Below are positions 43,455-52,247 of a DNA stretch of 64,000 bases, in pieces. Within the stretch, counting starts at the first letter, position 1; every line of letters begins with the position of its first letter. This DNA comes from DASVTU01 sp036387415 (GTDB lineage Bacteria; Acidobacteriota; Blastocatellia; Pyrinomonadales; Pyrinomonadaceae): assembly GCA_036387415.1 (NCBI GenBank), contig DASVTU010000039.1, positions 496,001-560,000 on the forward strand, given 5' to 3'. Both the position numbers and the translations under genes were made by a program. The notes under the pieces are model-generated. The model was not told the origin of the DNA, searched no databases, and saw nothing but the letters and a program-made list of their open reading frames with translations.

Positions 43455-44561
43455 TTAAGAGGCTGGCTCGGTGTCGGACGGAATCTCTAACGTGACGACC
43501 AGCCCACCATCGGGATCGTTGGCTAGCTCGAAGCGATACGCTGTGCCATAGAGTTGTTCAAGCCTCGCTCTAGTGTTAGCGAGGCCGAGTCCCTCTCTGA
43601 ACCTGGGGTTGATGCTTTGATTCAACATCAGCCCTTGTCCGTTGTCCTTAACTTGCATACGAAGCGTACCATTTTTTCGTTCGGCCAAAATTTCAATCCT
43701 GCCGGGAGCGGCGTGCGGCGCGATGCCGTGGCGGATGGCATTCTCAACGATGGGTTGGAGGATGAGATTGGGGACGCGCGTGTCGAGCGCATCGGGGTCG
43801 ATTTGCATGTGTGTGGTGAGACGGTCGTTGAAACGGATTTGTTCAATCTCCAAATAACACGACAGAAACTCCAACTCCTCGCGCAGAGAAACTTCTTGAG
43901 TTCCGGCGTTGTCGAGTGTGAGGCGGAGGAAGTCGCCGAGTTGGGCAATCATTTTATCGGCGGCGGCTCTGTCCTTGTAGAGCAGGGCGGAGATGGAATG
44001 AAGCGTGTTGAAAAGGAAGTGCGGGTGGAGTTGCATCTTGAGGGCTTGGAGTTGCGCTTCGGCGAGTTGGGTTTGTAGTTGCGAGGCTCGCAACTCGCCT
44101 TCGCGGTATCGTTTGTAGTAGTCCTTGAGATGGATGCCGAGCAGCATGAGCCCGTAGATTGTGAAGCTTTCGCTCGAATTGAGGACGACGACGCGAAGCG
44201 TATTCCAGAGCGAAAAGGGTCTCTCGCCCAACGTGAATGTGAGGAAAATGCCGAATTGATAAATAGCTCCGACGACGATGGCAAAGAGCGTCGCGCAGAG
44301 AATGTGGAGCGGCAAGTGGCGACGCCATGTATGCTGGTCGATGCGAAAGCGACGTGCGAGCCAGAGGACGAGCGGCGTAAAGACGGCGCATGTCGTCGTG
44401 TAAATCAGTTGCGGCGTGAAGTCTTCGTGGAAGGTTCCGGCGCGTCCCGAAGCCCAAGAGGAGACGTGTATCTGCGTGCCGAAGATGACTCCGACGACTG
44501 TCCACGCGAGCAGAATTAATCCCCACCGAACTGAACGCCTGTCGAGCATCCTGTCGAACAT
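43455..44561 (-). CDS. LytS/YehU-type sensor histidine kinase
   Basis: The 368-residue membrane kinase has four N-terminal transmembrane helices (about 13-30, 50-70, 83-105 and 125-145). A coiled coil (RYREGELRASQLQTQLAEAQLQALKMQ) leads to the His_kinase domain with phosphoacceptor His about 181 in LHPHFLFNTLHSISALL. The ATPase part has NLILQPIVENAIRHG and KDNGQG. It is the partner of the LytTR regulator. AAGGTGA precedes the ATG. The stimulus is unknown; the short loops suggest a membrane-related signal. Confidence 0.93.
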   Translation of the reverse strand: MFDRMLDRRSVRWGLILLAWTVVGVIFGTQIHVSSWASGRAGTFHEDFTPQLIYTTTCAVFTPLVLWLARRFRIDQHTWRRHLPLHILCATLFAIVVGAIYQFGIFLTFTLGERPFSLWNTLRVVVLNSSESFTIYGLMLLGIHLKDYYKRYREGELRASQLQTQLAEAQLQALKMQLHPHFLFNTLHSISALLYKDRAAADKMIAQLGDFLRLTLDNAGTQEVSLREELEFLSCYLEIEQIRFNDRLTTHMQIDPDALDTRVPNLILQPIVENAIRHGIAPHAAPGRIEILAERKNGTLRMQVKDNGQGLMLNQSINPRFREGLGLANTRARLEQLYGTAYRFELANDPDGGLVVTLEIPSDTEPAS

Positions 44562-45104
44562 CGTTTCACCTTCAGTCGTCGTCTTATGAGTCGAATTTTA
44601 TTCTGAAACAGTGGTTACGTTAAACGTGTATGCGACGCGCCTTTCAGACCGCAATGCTTTGTCGCTCCCGTTTTCGATTCAACCACCACGCTGCTTACCC
44701 GCCGGACAGAGAAGAGTGCGAGGCTTGCGGGTTCCTCGTCTTGACCGGAGACGGACAGTTACGAGTATGAGTTTAATATACGCCTGCCCGCCGACGAAAG
44801 AAACAACTCTGGGATGAAGCGGATTCGGACGATGTTGAAGCGGAGCAACAAGTTGTCAGAACGGAAAGCGACGGGGTTGCGAGTAGGCAGAGCGTGAATG
44901 GAAATCGCTGGTGGTTAGTCGCGGTGTCGGCAGCCCGTCTGCTTCGATGTCGCAAGTCGTGCTCGGCGCGACTCGTACGTGACGCGACGGCTAGACGACG
45001 CTCGCGGCTCTCTGTCAGTATGATATGAGTCGGCAGAGACGTTGATGTTGGTTAACGACAGTCGTGCAATTTCGATGTGGCGTGGCAAGGAGATTTGCAA
45101 AGAG
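44562..45104. other. Gap between divergent genes without a credible gene
   Basis: About 540 bases separate the sensor kinase (minus) from the FmdE-like gene (plus). Several ORFs are present, but all lack coding character or ribosome sites. Promoters for both directions are expected here; none is clear by eye. Confidence 0.5.
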
Positions 45105-45689
45105 ATGCAACCGCTTGAAGCAATTTTGGAAGAGTGCGAGCGACTGCACGGACACATGTGCGCGGGGCAATTGCTCGGCGCGCGCATGGCGTTGCTCGGT
45201 TGTCGTTTGATAAATATCGACGACCCGCGCGGCGCAGACCGTAAAAAGTTAATCGTGTGGGTCGAGATAGACCGCTGCATGGCGGACGCGGTGGGCGCGG
45301 CGACGGGCGTGCGTCTCGGCAAGCGCAGTCTCAAATATTTCGACTACGGCAAAGTGGCCGCGACGTTTTTCAACACGGCGACTGCCGAGGCCGTACGCGT
45401 CGTGGCGTTGGACGAATCGCGTTCGCTCGCAGACGAGCGTTACCCGGAGATTGAGAGCAAGAAGGAGCGACAGTTTCGCGCCTACCACGAAGCGACGGAT
45501 GAGGAGTTGTTCAGAGCGGAACGCGTGCGCGTGGAATACGGCGAGATGGACGAGCCGGGGCGACCGAAGGCGCGCGTGCGTTGTGCGCTCTGTGGCGAAG
45601 GCGTCAACGACGGGCGCGAAGTCCAGACCGACGAAGGCACGGCGCTCTGTCGCCCCTGCGCGCGCGGCGGCTACTACACGAAGCTTTAG
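45105..45689 (+). CDS. FmdE-domain protein with C-terminal zinc finger
   Basis: The ATG at 45105 follows AAGGAG at a longer-than-usual 12 bases. The 194-residue product has the FmdE core CERLHGHMCAGQLLGARMALLGC, WVEIDRCMADAV and GKVAATFFN. A C-terminal zinc ribbon (RCALCGEGVNDGREVQTDEGTALCRPC) follows. FmdE proteins, first named from formylmethanofuran dehydrogenase, are found in non-methanogens near molybdenum or tungsten cofactor genes. The cysteine at HGHMC is a likely metal or substrate ligand. Stop and next ATG are adjacent (TAGATG), so it is co-translated with the deaminase. Confidence 0.85.
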   Translation: MQPLEAILEECERLHGHMCAGQLLGARMALLGCRLINIDDPRGADRKKLIVWVEIDRCMADAVGAATGVRLGKRSLKYFDYGKVAATFFNTATAEAVRVVALDESRSLADERYPEIESKKERQFRAYHEATDEELFRAERVRVEYGEMDEPGRPKARVRCALCGEGVNDGREVQTDEGTALCRPCARGGYYTKL

Positions 45690-46202
45690 ATGAAAAACTC
45701 CGACACTATCTCCGAACACGACGTGTCGCATCTGCATCGCGCCGTCGGCCTCGCGCTCGAAGCCGAGCGGAGGGGCGACCTGCCCGTCGGCGCGGTCGTC
45801 ACGTTGGACGATGAAGTGATTGCCGGTGCGGGCAACGCCGTGCTCGTTCCTCTCTATCATCCGGGGCGGCACGCCGAAATCGAAACGCTGCGCCGCGTGC
45901 CCGAAGCCTTATGGCCGCACGCGCGCCGGATGACCTGCTACACGACGCTCGAACCCTGCATGATGTGTATGGGAGCGATTTTGCTGCACGGCATCGGTCG
46001 CGTCGTCTTCGGCGCAGCAGACACAGAGGGCGGCGCGGGGCGAGTTCTTCCCTTCCTCCCGAACTATTACGCGGACGGCGCGGGCGTGCCCGCGTGGGTC
46101 GGCCCCGTCTTGCCCGAACTCTGCGACCCGCTCTACCAACGCATCCGCCAACGCTTCGACTCCTTGCCATGCGGCAAGAACCGTTTTTCAAATCAGGATT
46201 AG
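45690..46202 (+). CDS. Nucleoside/tRNA deaminase-like zinc enzyme
   Basis: The 170-residue CDA-superfamily deaminase has His61-Ala-Glu63 (GRHAEIETL) and Pro-Cys90-x2-Cys93 (TLEPCMMCMGAI), which bind zinc and supply the catalytic acid. The segment LLHGIGRVVFGAADTEGGAG resembles TadA and guanine-deaminase-type proteins. The C-terminal part lacks the usual TadA tail, so it may act on a base or nucleoside rather than tRNA. It starts directly after the FmdE-like gene, a tight coupling. Whether the two act in one pathway is unknown. Confidence 0.85.
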   Translation: MKNSDTISEHDVSHLHRAVGLALEAERRGDLPVGAVVTLDDEVIAGAGNAVLVPLYHPGRHAEIETLRRVPEALWPHARRMTCYTTLEPCMMCMGAILLHGIGRVVFGAADTEGGAGRVLPFLPNYYADGAGVPAWVGPVLPELCDPLYQRIRQRFDSLPCGKNRFSNQD

Positions 46203-46471
46203 ACGCTCCGGTCGCTCTCGAAGTGTTCTCTCAAAACGTCGAATTCTGAAGCGACGTTGACAGACCCGCGATAATTTTTTTAGGATGTGCCACCTCGCGG
46301 TCGGTCATCAACACAAGCATTTCCAGTTCAAGCGTTTTCGATTTCCAACTCGTCGGTTAACGCACAGACTTTCGACAGCACGAAACACGCCGTCCGCTCC
46401 GTTCAATACTCCAACAGGTTCAAGCAGGGAGCCGGTAAATTCCGTCAGCGAATTCCGAACAGGAGAAAACC

Positions 46472-49400
46472 ATGCTTCACATCATCTCTCATGCGAGCGC
46501 GTCGTTCATCAAAAGATGCGGTCTTCCTCTGCTGCTTCTACTCATCATCGCGCAGGGCGCGTGGGCGCAAACTCAAATCACGACGGGCGTCATTCAAGGC
46601 ACGGTGACGGACGAAGCGGGCGCGCTTGTGCCCGGAGCCTCCGTCGAAGTCAAGAGTCTCGACACCAATCAGGCGCGCACGATTCAGACCGACGACGACG
46701 GTCGTTTCGTCTTCCTCCAACTCTCGCCCGGACGCTACAGCCTTACCGCCGCGAAGCAGGGCTTCGCCACGCTCGTACAGGAAGATTTCACGCTCACCGT
46801 CGGGCAGGCGATTTCGCTCAACTTGACGATGAAGGTTTCGCAGGTTGAAGAACGCGTCACCATCACCGCCATCCCGACGATTGATACAGTCAAAACCGAA
46901 TCGAGCACCACGCTCAACGAAGCCTCCGTCAGCAATCTCCCCGTGCTCGGCAGAAAGTTTGAAGACCTGCTGACCTTGACGCCCGGCGTCAGCATCGTGC
47001 AAGGCCCCGACGGCGACGAGATTACGTTCACGGGTCAACGCGGCATCTTCAACAACGTCAGTCTCGACGGCGGCGACTACAACAACGGCTTCTTCGGCGA
47101 ACAGGCCGGAGGCCAACGCGCCGCGATTGATATTCCGCTCGACGCCGTGCAGGAGTTTCAGGTAGTGGCGACGGGCGCGACCGCCGAGTTCGGTCGCACG
47201 GCAGGCGGCGTCATCAACGTCATCACCAAATCCGGCGGCAACGAATTCCACGGCTCGCTCTTTCACTTCCAACGCCTCGAAGCCCTCACCGCCAACACGT
47301 CCGACGGTAAACCGCTTCAAGACTTTCACCGCGAACAATTCGGCGGCACCATCGGCGGCCCCATCAAACGAGATAAAGTCTTTTTCTTCGGTGCGGTCGA
47401 GAACATCTTTGAAAACCTGACGCGCACCAACCTGAGCGAGCCAATCGGCGACTCGCCCTGCGGCGTCCAGACGCCCACGATTCTCGCCAACGAAGCTCTC
47501 ATCAACTCGAACGCCGATTGTCAACGCCTCGCGTTGCTCAATTTCTTTCGCACCTCGCGCAATCAGGAAGAGGGATTGCCCACCAAGCGCCCCGTCCGCA
47601 ATTCGGCCTTGCTCGGCAAGATTGACTGGAACATCACGCCCGCCAACAAGCTCTCCACCTCCTACAATTTCGACCACTCGCGCAACGAAAATCAGACCTT
47701 CGACGTGACGACCTACGGCAACTCGGCCAACGGCATCGAAGGCCCCTCGAAGATTCAGGTTCTCAATCTGAATCTCTTCAGCAGCGTCTCCGCGACCAAA
47801 GTCAATGAAGCGCATTTCACCTACGCACGCGAAAATCGACCCCGTTCCGCAGTCGAATCCAACGTGCCCGCCGACACGGCGATGGGCTTCGGCACCACGT
47901 TTCGCTTCGGCAATCCCTTCTTCATCCAACCCAACGTCGATGAGGTTTTCTGGCGTACGCAGTTGCGAGACACCTTCTCCATCGTCGCCGGAAAGCACAC
48001 CGTCAAGTTCGGCGGCGAATGGATTCACAGTCGCAACTCGCAAGTCTTTCGCGGCTTCTTCACGGGTCGCTACATCTTCGACTCGGTGGCCGGATTTCTC
48101 CGCTACGCCTCGCCCGCGTCGCTCGGCGCAGGCTTCGGGCCGCGCACCAAAGGTTGTTCCAACGGCTCTTACGTAGATGTTTTGTCGCCATGTCCTGCGG
48201 GTACGACCGAGACGGGCGGCCCGCTCCTCCTCTATCTACAGGACGCGCCCACAGGCAACTCCGATATTCCACCCGGCTTCTCCGACATCAAAAATGAAGA
48301 CCTCGCACTCTTCGCCCAGGACTCCTGGCACGCCCTTCCGAATCTAACTTTGAACTACGGCCTGCGTTGGGAAGCGCAGATTTTTCCAGACCCCGTGACG
48401 CCGCCGTCGGAAACCGCCTACGGACGTTTCCTGAACGACCCGCGCTTTCCCTCTGATGGAACGCTCCATGACCAGAAGAAGATGTTTCAGCCGCGCGTCG
48501 GCTTCGCATGGGACATCAGGAACAACGCCAAGTCAGTCCTTCGCGCCAACTTCGGCATCTACAACGCGCGCCAGAACATGCTCACGCAAGTCGGCTCGAT
48601 TACCACCAACGGCGTCCAGCAACAGACCATCTTCCGCAACACCGGACTCATCGGTCTGCTCCTCGGCTTCGGCATCCCCGAACCGGCGGTCGCCCCCACA
48701 TGGCCGGGACTCGTCGCGCCGCCCGTGCTTCCGGCGGGCACCTTCAACGACTTCACAGGCGTCCGCGTCTTCAGCCGCGACTACGCCAACCCGCGCATCT
48801 ACACGGGCAACGTCGCCTTCGAGCAGGAACTCTTCCCCGACTGGGCGATGTATCTCGACTTCACTTGGTCGAAGGGCGTGCATCTCACACGCTTCGTCAA
48901 CATCAACGTCGGCTCGCTTCCCGTCGTCGTTCCCACGGACGGCAACACCGTCGTCTACACGGGCGCGGCTCCCTTCGCCCCGCAGTTGGGCGATGTCTTC
49001 GTCGCGTCGAGTTCCGCCAAGTCGCTCTATCGCGGCGTCACGGTCGGCGTCCGCAAGCGTTTCAGCCACGGCTTCCAACTCGAAGGCAACTACGTCTTCG
49101 CCAAAGACCTCGACGACGATTCCAACGAGCGCGACCCGTTCACCGACCGCTCCTTCAATCGCTTCGACTTCTCACGCGACTATTCGCTCTCCGACCGCGA
49201 CATCCGCCATCGCTTCAACTTCTACACCAACGCCAACCTCTTTGCCGGATTGCAAGGCAACTTCCGCATACAGGCGCGCACCGCGCAACCCATCACCACC
49301 AACCCGCTCGGCGACGGCTCCGGCGCACCATGCAGCGAAAACAATTCGCGCACACGCGTCGTCGCGGGTATCGACTGCGGTCGCAACCACCTCCGCAAAA

Positions 49401-49618
49401 ACAACGAGTTCTTCTCCTTTGACTGGCGACTGCAACGCCCCTTCCGTTGGGGCGAACGCTACGCCCTCGTACCCATCTTCGAGATGTTCAATACCTTCAA
49501 CAACGCTAACAACGTCAACCCGCTCATCACGCCCGGCCTCTTCAATTTCGACGGTTTCCTCCGTCAAGGCGTCGGCGACCCACGGCAGATTCAACTGGCC
49601 TTGAGGTTCACCTTCTAA
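46472..49618 (+). CDS. TonB-dependent receptor, Oar type, copy 2
   Basis: The 1048-residue outer-membrane receptor has a signal peptide (CGLPLLLLLIIAQGAWA). A carboxypeptidase-regulatory domain (GVIQGTVTDEAGALVPGASVEVK, about 30-110) and a plug (NLPVLGRKFEDLLTLTPGVSIVQGPDGDEITFTGQRG) follow. The β-barrel ends DPRQIQLALRFTF, a BAM-type end. Four cysteines occur in two spaced pairs in the barrel (GDSPCGVQ, NADCQRL). AGGAGA lies before the ATG. Ligand unknown. The plug and N-terminal domain differ clearly from copy 1. Confidence 0.92.
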   Translation: MLHIISHASASFIKRCGLPLLLLLIIAQGAWAQTQITTGVIQGTVTDEAGALVPGASVEVKSLDTNQARTIQTDDDGRFVFLQLSPGRYSLTAAKQGFATLVQEDFTLTVGQAISLNLTMKVSQVEERVTITAIPTIDTVKTESSTTLNEASVSNLPVLGRKFEDLLTLTPGVSIVQGPDGDEITFTGQRGIFNNVSLDGGDYNNGFFGEQAGGQRAAIDIPLDAVQEFQVVATGATAEFGRTAGGVINVITKSGGNEFHGSLFHFQRLEALTANTSDGKPLQDFHREQFGGTIGGPIKRDKVFFFGAVENIFENLTRTNLSEPIGDSPCGVQTPTILANEALINSNADCQRLALLNFFRTSRNQEEGLPTKRPVRNSALLGKIDWNITPANKLSTSYNFDHSRNENQTFDVTTYGNSANGIEGPSKIQVLNLNLFSSVSATKVNEAHFTYARENRPRSAVESNVPADTAMGFGTTFRFGNPFFIQPNVDEVFWRTQLRDTFSIVAGKHTVKFGGEWIHSRNSQVFRGFFTGRYIFDSVAGFLRYASPASLGAGFGPRTKGCSNGSYVDVLSPCPAGTTETGGPLLLYLQDAPTGNSDIPPGFSDIKNEDLALFAQDSWHALPNLTLNYGLRWEAQIFPDPVTPPSETAYGRFLNDPRFPSDGTLHDQKKMFQPRVGFAWDIRNNAKSVLRANFGIYNARQNMLTQVGSITTNGVQQQTIFRNTGLIGLLLGFGIPEPAVAPTWPGLVAPPVLPAGTFNDFTGVRVFSRDYANPRIYTGNVAFEQELFPDWAMYLDFTWSKGVHLTRFVNINVGSLPVVVPTDGNTVVYTGAAPFAPQLGDVFVASSSAKSLYRGVTVGVRKRFSHGFQLEGNYVFAKDLDDDSNERDPFTDRSFNRFDFSRDYSLSDRDIRHRFNFYTNANLFAGLQGNFRIQARTAQPITTNPLGDGSGAPCSENNSRTRVVAGIDCGRNHLRKNNEFFSFDWRLQRPFRWGERYALVPIFEMFNTFNNANNVNPLITPGLFNFDGFLRQGVGDPRQIQLALRFTF

Positions 49619-49643
49619 CGCGGGCTAACATTCAACGCCCATC

Positions 49644-49677
49644 TGAAGCCTCGCAGACGGACGTTTGTGAGGCTTCA
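49644..49677 (+). terminator. Rho-independent terminator after second TonB receptor
   Basis: A 15-bp stem (9 Watson-Crick pairs of TGAAGCCTC, then six further pairs including G-U) with a GGAC tetraloop is followed by TTTCCGTC. It lies 25 bases past the stop codon. Confidence 0.85.
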
Positions 49678-49703
49678 TTTCCGTCAAGGAGTAGAAGCGA
49701 CGT

Positions 49704-50132
49704 ATGAGTGAGATTGAGAGCGAGATTAGAGAGATTGTTGACCGTGAGACGCGCGCATGGGACGCGCAGGATGTGGAGTTGTTAATTAGCGTCTTTCACA
49801 CGGACATGGTGTGGCCGTGGCCGAGGACGGCGCAGTCGCACGACCCTCTGAATTGGGTTCTGGAATGGGGACGTTATGACTACGAGCGTTGGAAGCGCGG
49901 CTGGCAGGAATTGTTCGACACGCACCGACTCGCGCATAACCGTCGCGAGATAAAGAAAATTGTGATTTCAAATGAAGGCGACGGAGCGTTTGCCGTCGTC
50001 GATATTGATACGCTGTGGATTGACGCCGAAGGACGCGCGAATCATTGGCTCGGTCGTGTCTGTAAGGTCTATTCAAAGGTCGGAGACGAATGGAAGATGA
50101 CGATGCAGACGGGCGTGCTGGACTACTCTTGA
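49704..50132 (+). CDS. Cytoplasmic NTF2/SnoaL-fold protein
   Basis: The 142-residue protein has the NTF2-like block IREIVDRETRAWDAQDVELLISVFHTDMVWPWP, with a tryptophan-rich pocket (LEWGRYDYERWKRGWQELF), and ends WKMTMQTGVLDYS. It lacks a signal peptide. AAGGAG lies 12 bases before the ATG. Members act as isomerases or hydratases, or simply bind small molecules; no catalytic pair is certain here. It follows the terminator of the TonB gene. Confidence 0.8.
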   Translation: MSEIESEIREIVDRETRAWDAQDVELLISVFHTDMVWPWPRTAQSHDPLNWVLEWGRYDYERWKRGWQELFDTHRLAHNRREIKKIVISNEGDGAFAVVDIDTLWIDAEGRANHWLGRVCKVYSKVGDEWKMTMQTGVLDYS

Positions 50133-50167
50133 AGCGTTATCGCTTACGACGGGTTGCAGAAGTTGCT

Positions 50168-50836
50168 TCAAAGAGCGTCGGGAATGTTCTTGAAGAAGTT
50201 TGAGAGTTTGGTGGCATCGAGTCGGCCTGCGGTGCGGACGCCGCTACAGACATCGACGCCGAAGGGCGCGACGTGCCCGACGGCTTCGGCGATGTTGTCG
50301 GCGTTGAGTCCGCCCGCGAGAAAGATTGGCACGTCAACCGCCTCACGAATCGCGCGACTCAAGTTCCAGTCGTGCGTGCGTCCGGTTCCGCCGAGTTCTT
50401 TGACGGCGAGCGATTGGTTGCCGGAATCAAGCAGAATCGCGTCCACGTCCGGCGCGACGGCGGCGGCCTCCTCAATCGCATCCGCATCCCTGACGTGTAT
50501 CACCTGCACCAGCGCGATGCCGGGCAGGGCTTCGCGTAAATCTTCGTAGCGGCCTCGTTCGAGGCGGTCGCAGATTTGGATGGTGTTGGCGCGCGTGCGT
50601 CGCTGCTGTTCGATAATCGCAGACGCGTCCTGCTGGCAAGTGAGTAGAAACGTCGAGACGGCGGGCGGGACGGCGGCGGCGATGCGCGCGATTAAATCTT
50701 CCGCGATGACGCCGGGGCCGCTCGGCATCTCGGAGACTAGCCCCACCGCCGACGCTCCAAGACGAATCGCCATCCAAGCCTCTTCGACGCTCGCCATACA
50801 GCAAATTTTCACTCTCGGTCGGGGCGTCGCTTCCAT
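50168..50836 (-). CDS. Divergent phosphoribosylanthranilate isomerase-like protein
   Basis: The ATG at 50836 has GGAGG about 10 bases upstream. The 222-residue TIM-barrel resembles TrpF: VKICCMASVEEAWMAIRLGASAVGLVSEMPSG (catalytic Cys in KIC), DAILLDSG (catalytic Asp), FLAGGLNADNIAEAV, and DVCSGVRTAGRLD. The usual KICG is KICC and the phosphate-loop region is SEMPSGPG, placing it in a side branch. No other tryptophan gene is nearby. It could be a true TrpF of a scattered pathway or a related isomerase. Confidence 0.82.
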   Translation of the reverse strand: MEATPRPRVKICCMASVEEAWMAIRLGASAVGLVSEMPSGPGVIAEDLIARIAAAVPPAVSTFLLTCQQDASAIIEQQRRTRANTIQICDRLERGRYEDLREALPGIALVQVIHVRDADAIEEAAAVAPDVDAILLDSGNQSLAVKELGGTGRTHDWNLSRAIREAVDVPIFLAGGLNADNIAEAVGHVAPFGVDVCSGVRTAGRLDATKLSNFFKNIPDAL

Positions 50837-50911
50837 GCGTCGTATTCCTCCGTTTGGCACATCTGCAAACGTTTCGCCATCAGTGCGATTAAGTTGCGTT
50901 CGGCGCAAAGA

Positions 50912-51379
50912 TTAATCGGAGCTAACGCGCGCTCTGCGTCTTTTACTTTGCTTGTGCGCTTCCGCCCAACGCTTGAGGAGTTTGCGTCTCTTGGCAAGAC
51001 GCTCTTTCACGTCGGGCACGCGCATGACGAGTTGTTCAAAATGCGCGAGGTATTCGGGCGTGCCAAGTCCTGCGCGCACGTCTGCGAGAAACGGTTCGAT
51101 TTTGGCGAAGATAACGAGGTGTTCGGAGTTGGCATCGTTGAACATCTGCTCGTCAATCGCTCCATGATTAACGAGCGCGGCGGCCATGTCCCAGTAAGAC
51201 GTCACGATGCGATAGCGTGCGCTCTCGCGGTGGCCGCTCAACATCAACCTGACAATCTCCTCCGCGCTCTGCGGGTCGAATTCGGTCGTGAACCATTCGC
51301 GCGCGTTACGCAGAGGCATGTCGCGTCGCAGTTCATACAACTTGAGAATGAGGTTTGCTTCTTCCTGTTTTGTGCTCAT
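50912..51379 (-). CDS. DUF4760-like hypothetical protein
   Basis: The 155-residue product starts at the ATG at 51379 (GGCGAG upstream). It has a helical segment (MSTKQEEANLILKLYELRRDMPLRNAREWFTTEF) and a block YRIVTSYWDMAAALVNHGAIDEQMFNDANSEHLVIFAKIEPFLADVRA that I recall from DUF4760-type proteins. It ends in a strongly basic helix (KERLAKRRKLLKRWAEAHKQSKRRR). No catalytic motif or signal is seen. It precedes the TrpF-like gene by 75 bases. Confidence 0.6.
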   Translation of the reverse strand: MSTKQEEANLILKLYELRRDMPLRNAREWFTTEFDPQSAEEIVRLMLSGHRESARYRIVTSYWDMAAALVNHGAIDEQMFNDANSEHLVIFAKIEPFLADVRAGLGTPEYLAHFEQLVMRVPDVKERLAKRRKLLKRWAEAHKQSKRRRARVSSD

Positions 51380-51571
51380 AGATTTCTCGCCTTCCGCCGT
51401 TTGAGTTTGTCTTGAGTTTGCGCTCCTGCACGATTGCTGATGCGTGCCGCCTTGCGAGTCGAAGATGCGGCGGCGATGCATTATACTCTGACAAACTTGC
51501 ACAGGAGAGCAGAACGATGAAGCCCCGCGAAGGGGTCAGGAATCAGTTTGGAAGGAATGATAAAAACGAAT

Positions 51572-52147
51572 ATGAGCCAAGAATCGAATCAAAATGTTAA
51601 TGCGCCGCAGAGGATGGAAGTTGCCACACTCGGCGGCGGTTGTTTCTGGTGCGTCGAAGCGGTATTTGACGAACTCAAGGGCGTGGAACGCGTCGAGTCC
51701 GGTTATTCGGGTGGACAGGTCGAGAATCCGTCTTACCGTCAAGTCTGCGCGGGGACGACGGGACATGCAGAGGTTATCCAGATTACTTTCGACCCGCAGG
51801 TCGTGACGTTCAGAGAGATTCTAGAAATCTTCTTCACCGTCCACAACCCCACTACTCTGAATCGACAGGGCGCGGACGTCGGCACACAATATCGCTCGGT
51901 GATTTTTTATCACGACGAGACGCAGAGAGCGATTGCCCAAGAAGTTATTAACGAAATCAACGCCGCGAAAACGTGGGACGCGCCCGTCGTGACGGAGGTC
52001 GCGCCGTTCGAGAAGTTTTACGAAGCGGAGGACTACCATCAGGAGTATTTTCGTATGCATGGCACCGAGCCATATTGCCAGATGGTGATTGCTCCCAAGA
52101 TGTCGAAATTCCGCGAACACTACCGCGAACGACTCAAGCAGGGATAA
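51572..52147 (+). CDS. msrA: Peptide-methionine (S)-S-oxide reductase
   Basis: MsrA repairs S-sulfoxides of methionine in proteins and free methionine. The 191-residue length fits. The catalytic GGCFWC motif has Cys24, followed by SGYSGG, NPSYRQVCAGTTGHAEVIQITFD and GADVGTQYRS, all family blocks. No fused MsrB domain is present. The ATG at 51572 is chosen because the longer frame starts (51548, 51557) lie on the AAGGA site. It is convergent with the GH1/RmlD gene; a palindromic element separates them. Confidence 0.95.
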   Translation: MSQESNQNVNAPQRMEVATLGGGCFWCVEAVFDELKGVERVESGYSGGQVENPSYRQVCAGTTGHAEVIQITFDPQVVTFREILEIFFTVHNPTTLNRQGADVGTQYRSVIFYHDETQRAIAQEVINEINAAKTWDAPVVTEVAPFEKFYEAEDYHQEYFRMHGTEPYCQMVIAPKMSKFREHYRERLKQG

Positions 52148-52154
52148 GGGCAGA

Positions 52155-52238
52155 ACAGTAAGCAGTGAGCAGGAGGCAGAGGGCATAGGCAGTCAAAACG
52201 GAAACTCGTTTCTCGTTTTTTCTGCTCACTGCTTACTG
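52155..52238. repeat. AGCAGT-word palindrome between convergent genes
   Basis: The left arm (52155-52171, CAGTAAGCAGTGAGCAG) pairs perfectly over 17 bp with 52222-52238. A further CTTACTG word extends on the right, and the stop codon of the GH1/RmlD gene (TTAACTG end) abuts it. It may terminate both genes. Confidence 0.85.
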
Positions 52239-52247
52239 CTTACTGTT

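Noticed and set aside
46257..46295. TTGACA followed by GATAATTTTTTTAG as promoter of the second TonB gene
   Set aside because: The GATAAT is 8 bases after TTGACA and no good -10 is found at 16-18 bases.
46538..48043. 501-residue minus-strand ORF
   Set aside because: It is antisense to the second TonB receptor; composition is the complement of its codons.
48456..49604. 382-residue plus-strand ORF rich in Ser, Thr and Arg
   Set aside because: It is the +1 frame of the TonB receptor coding strand and has no family features.
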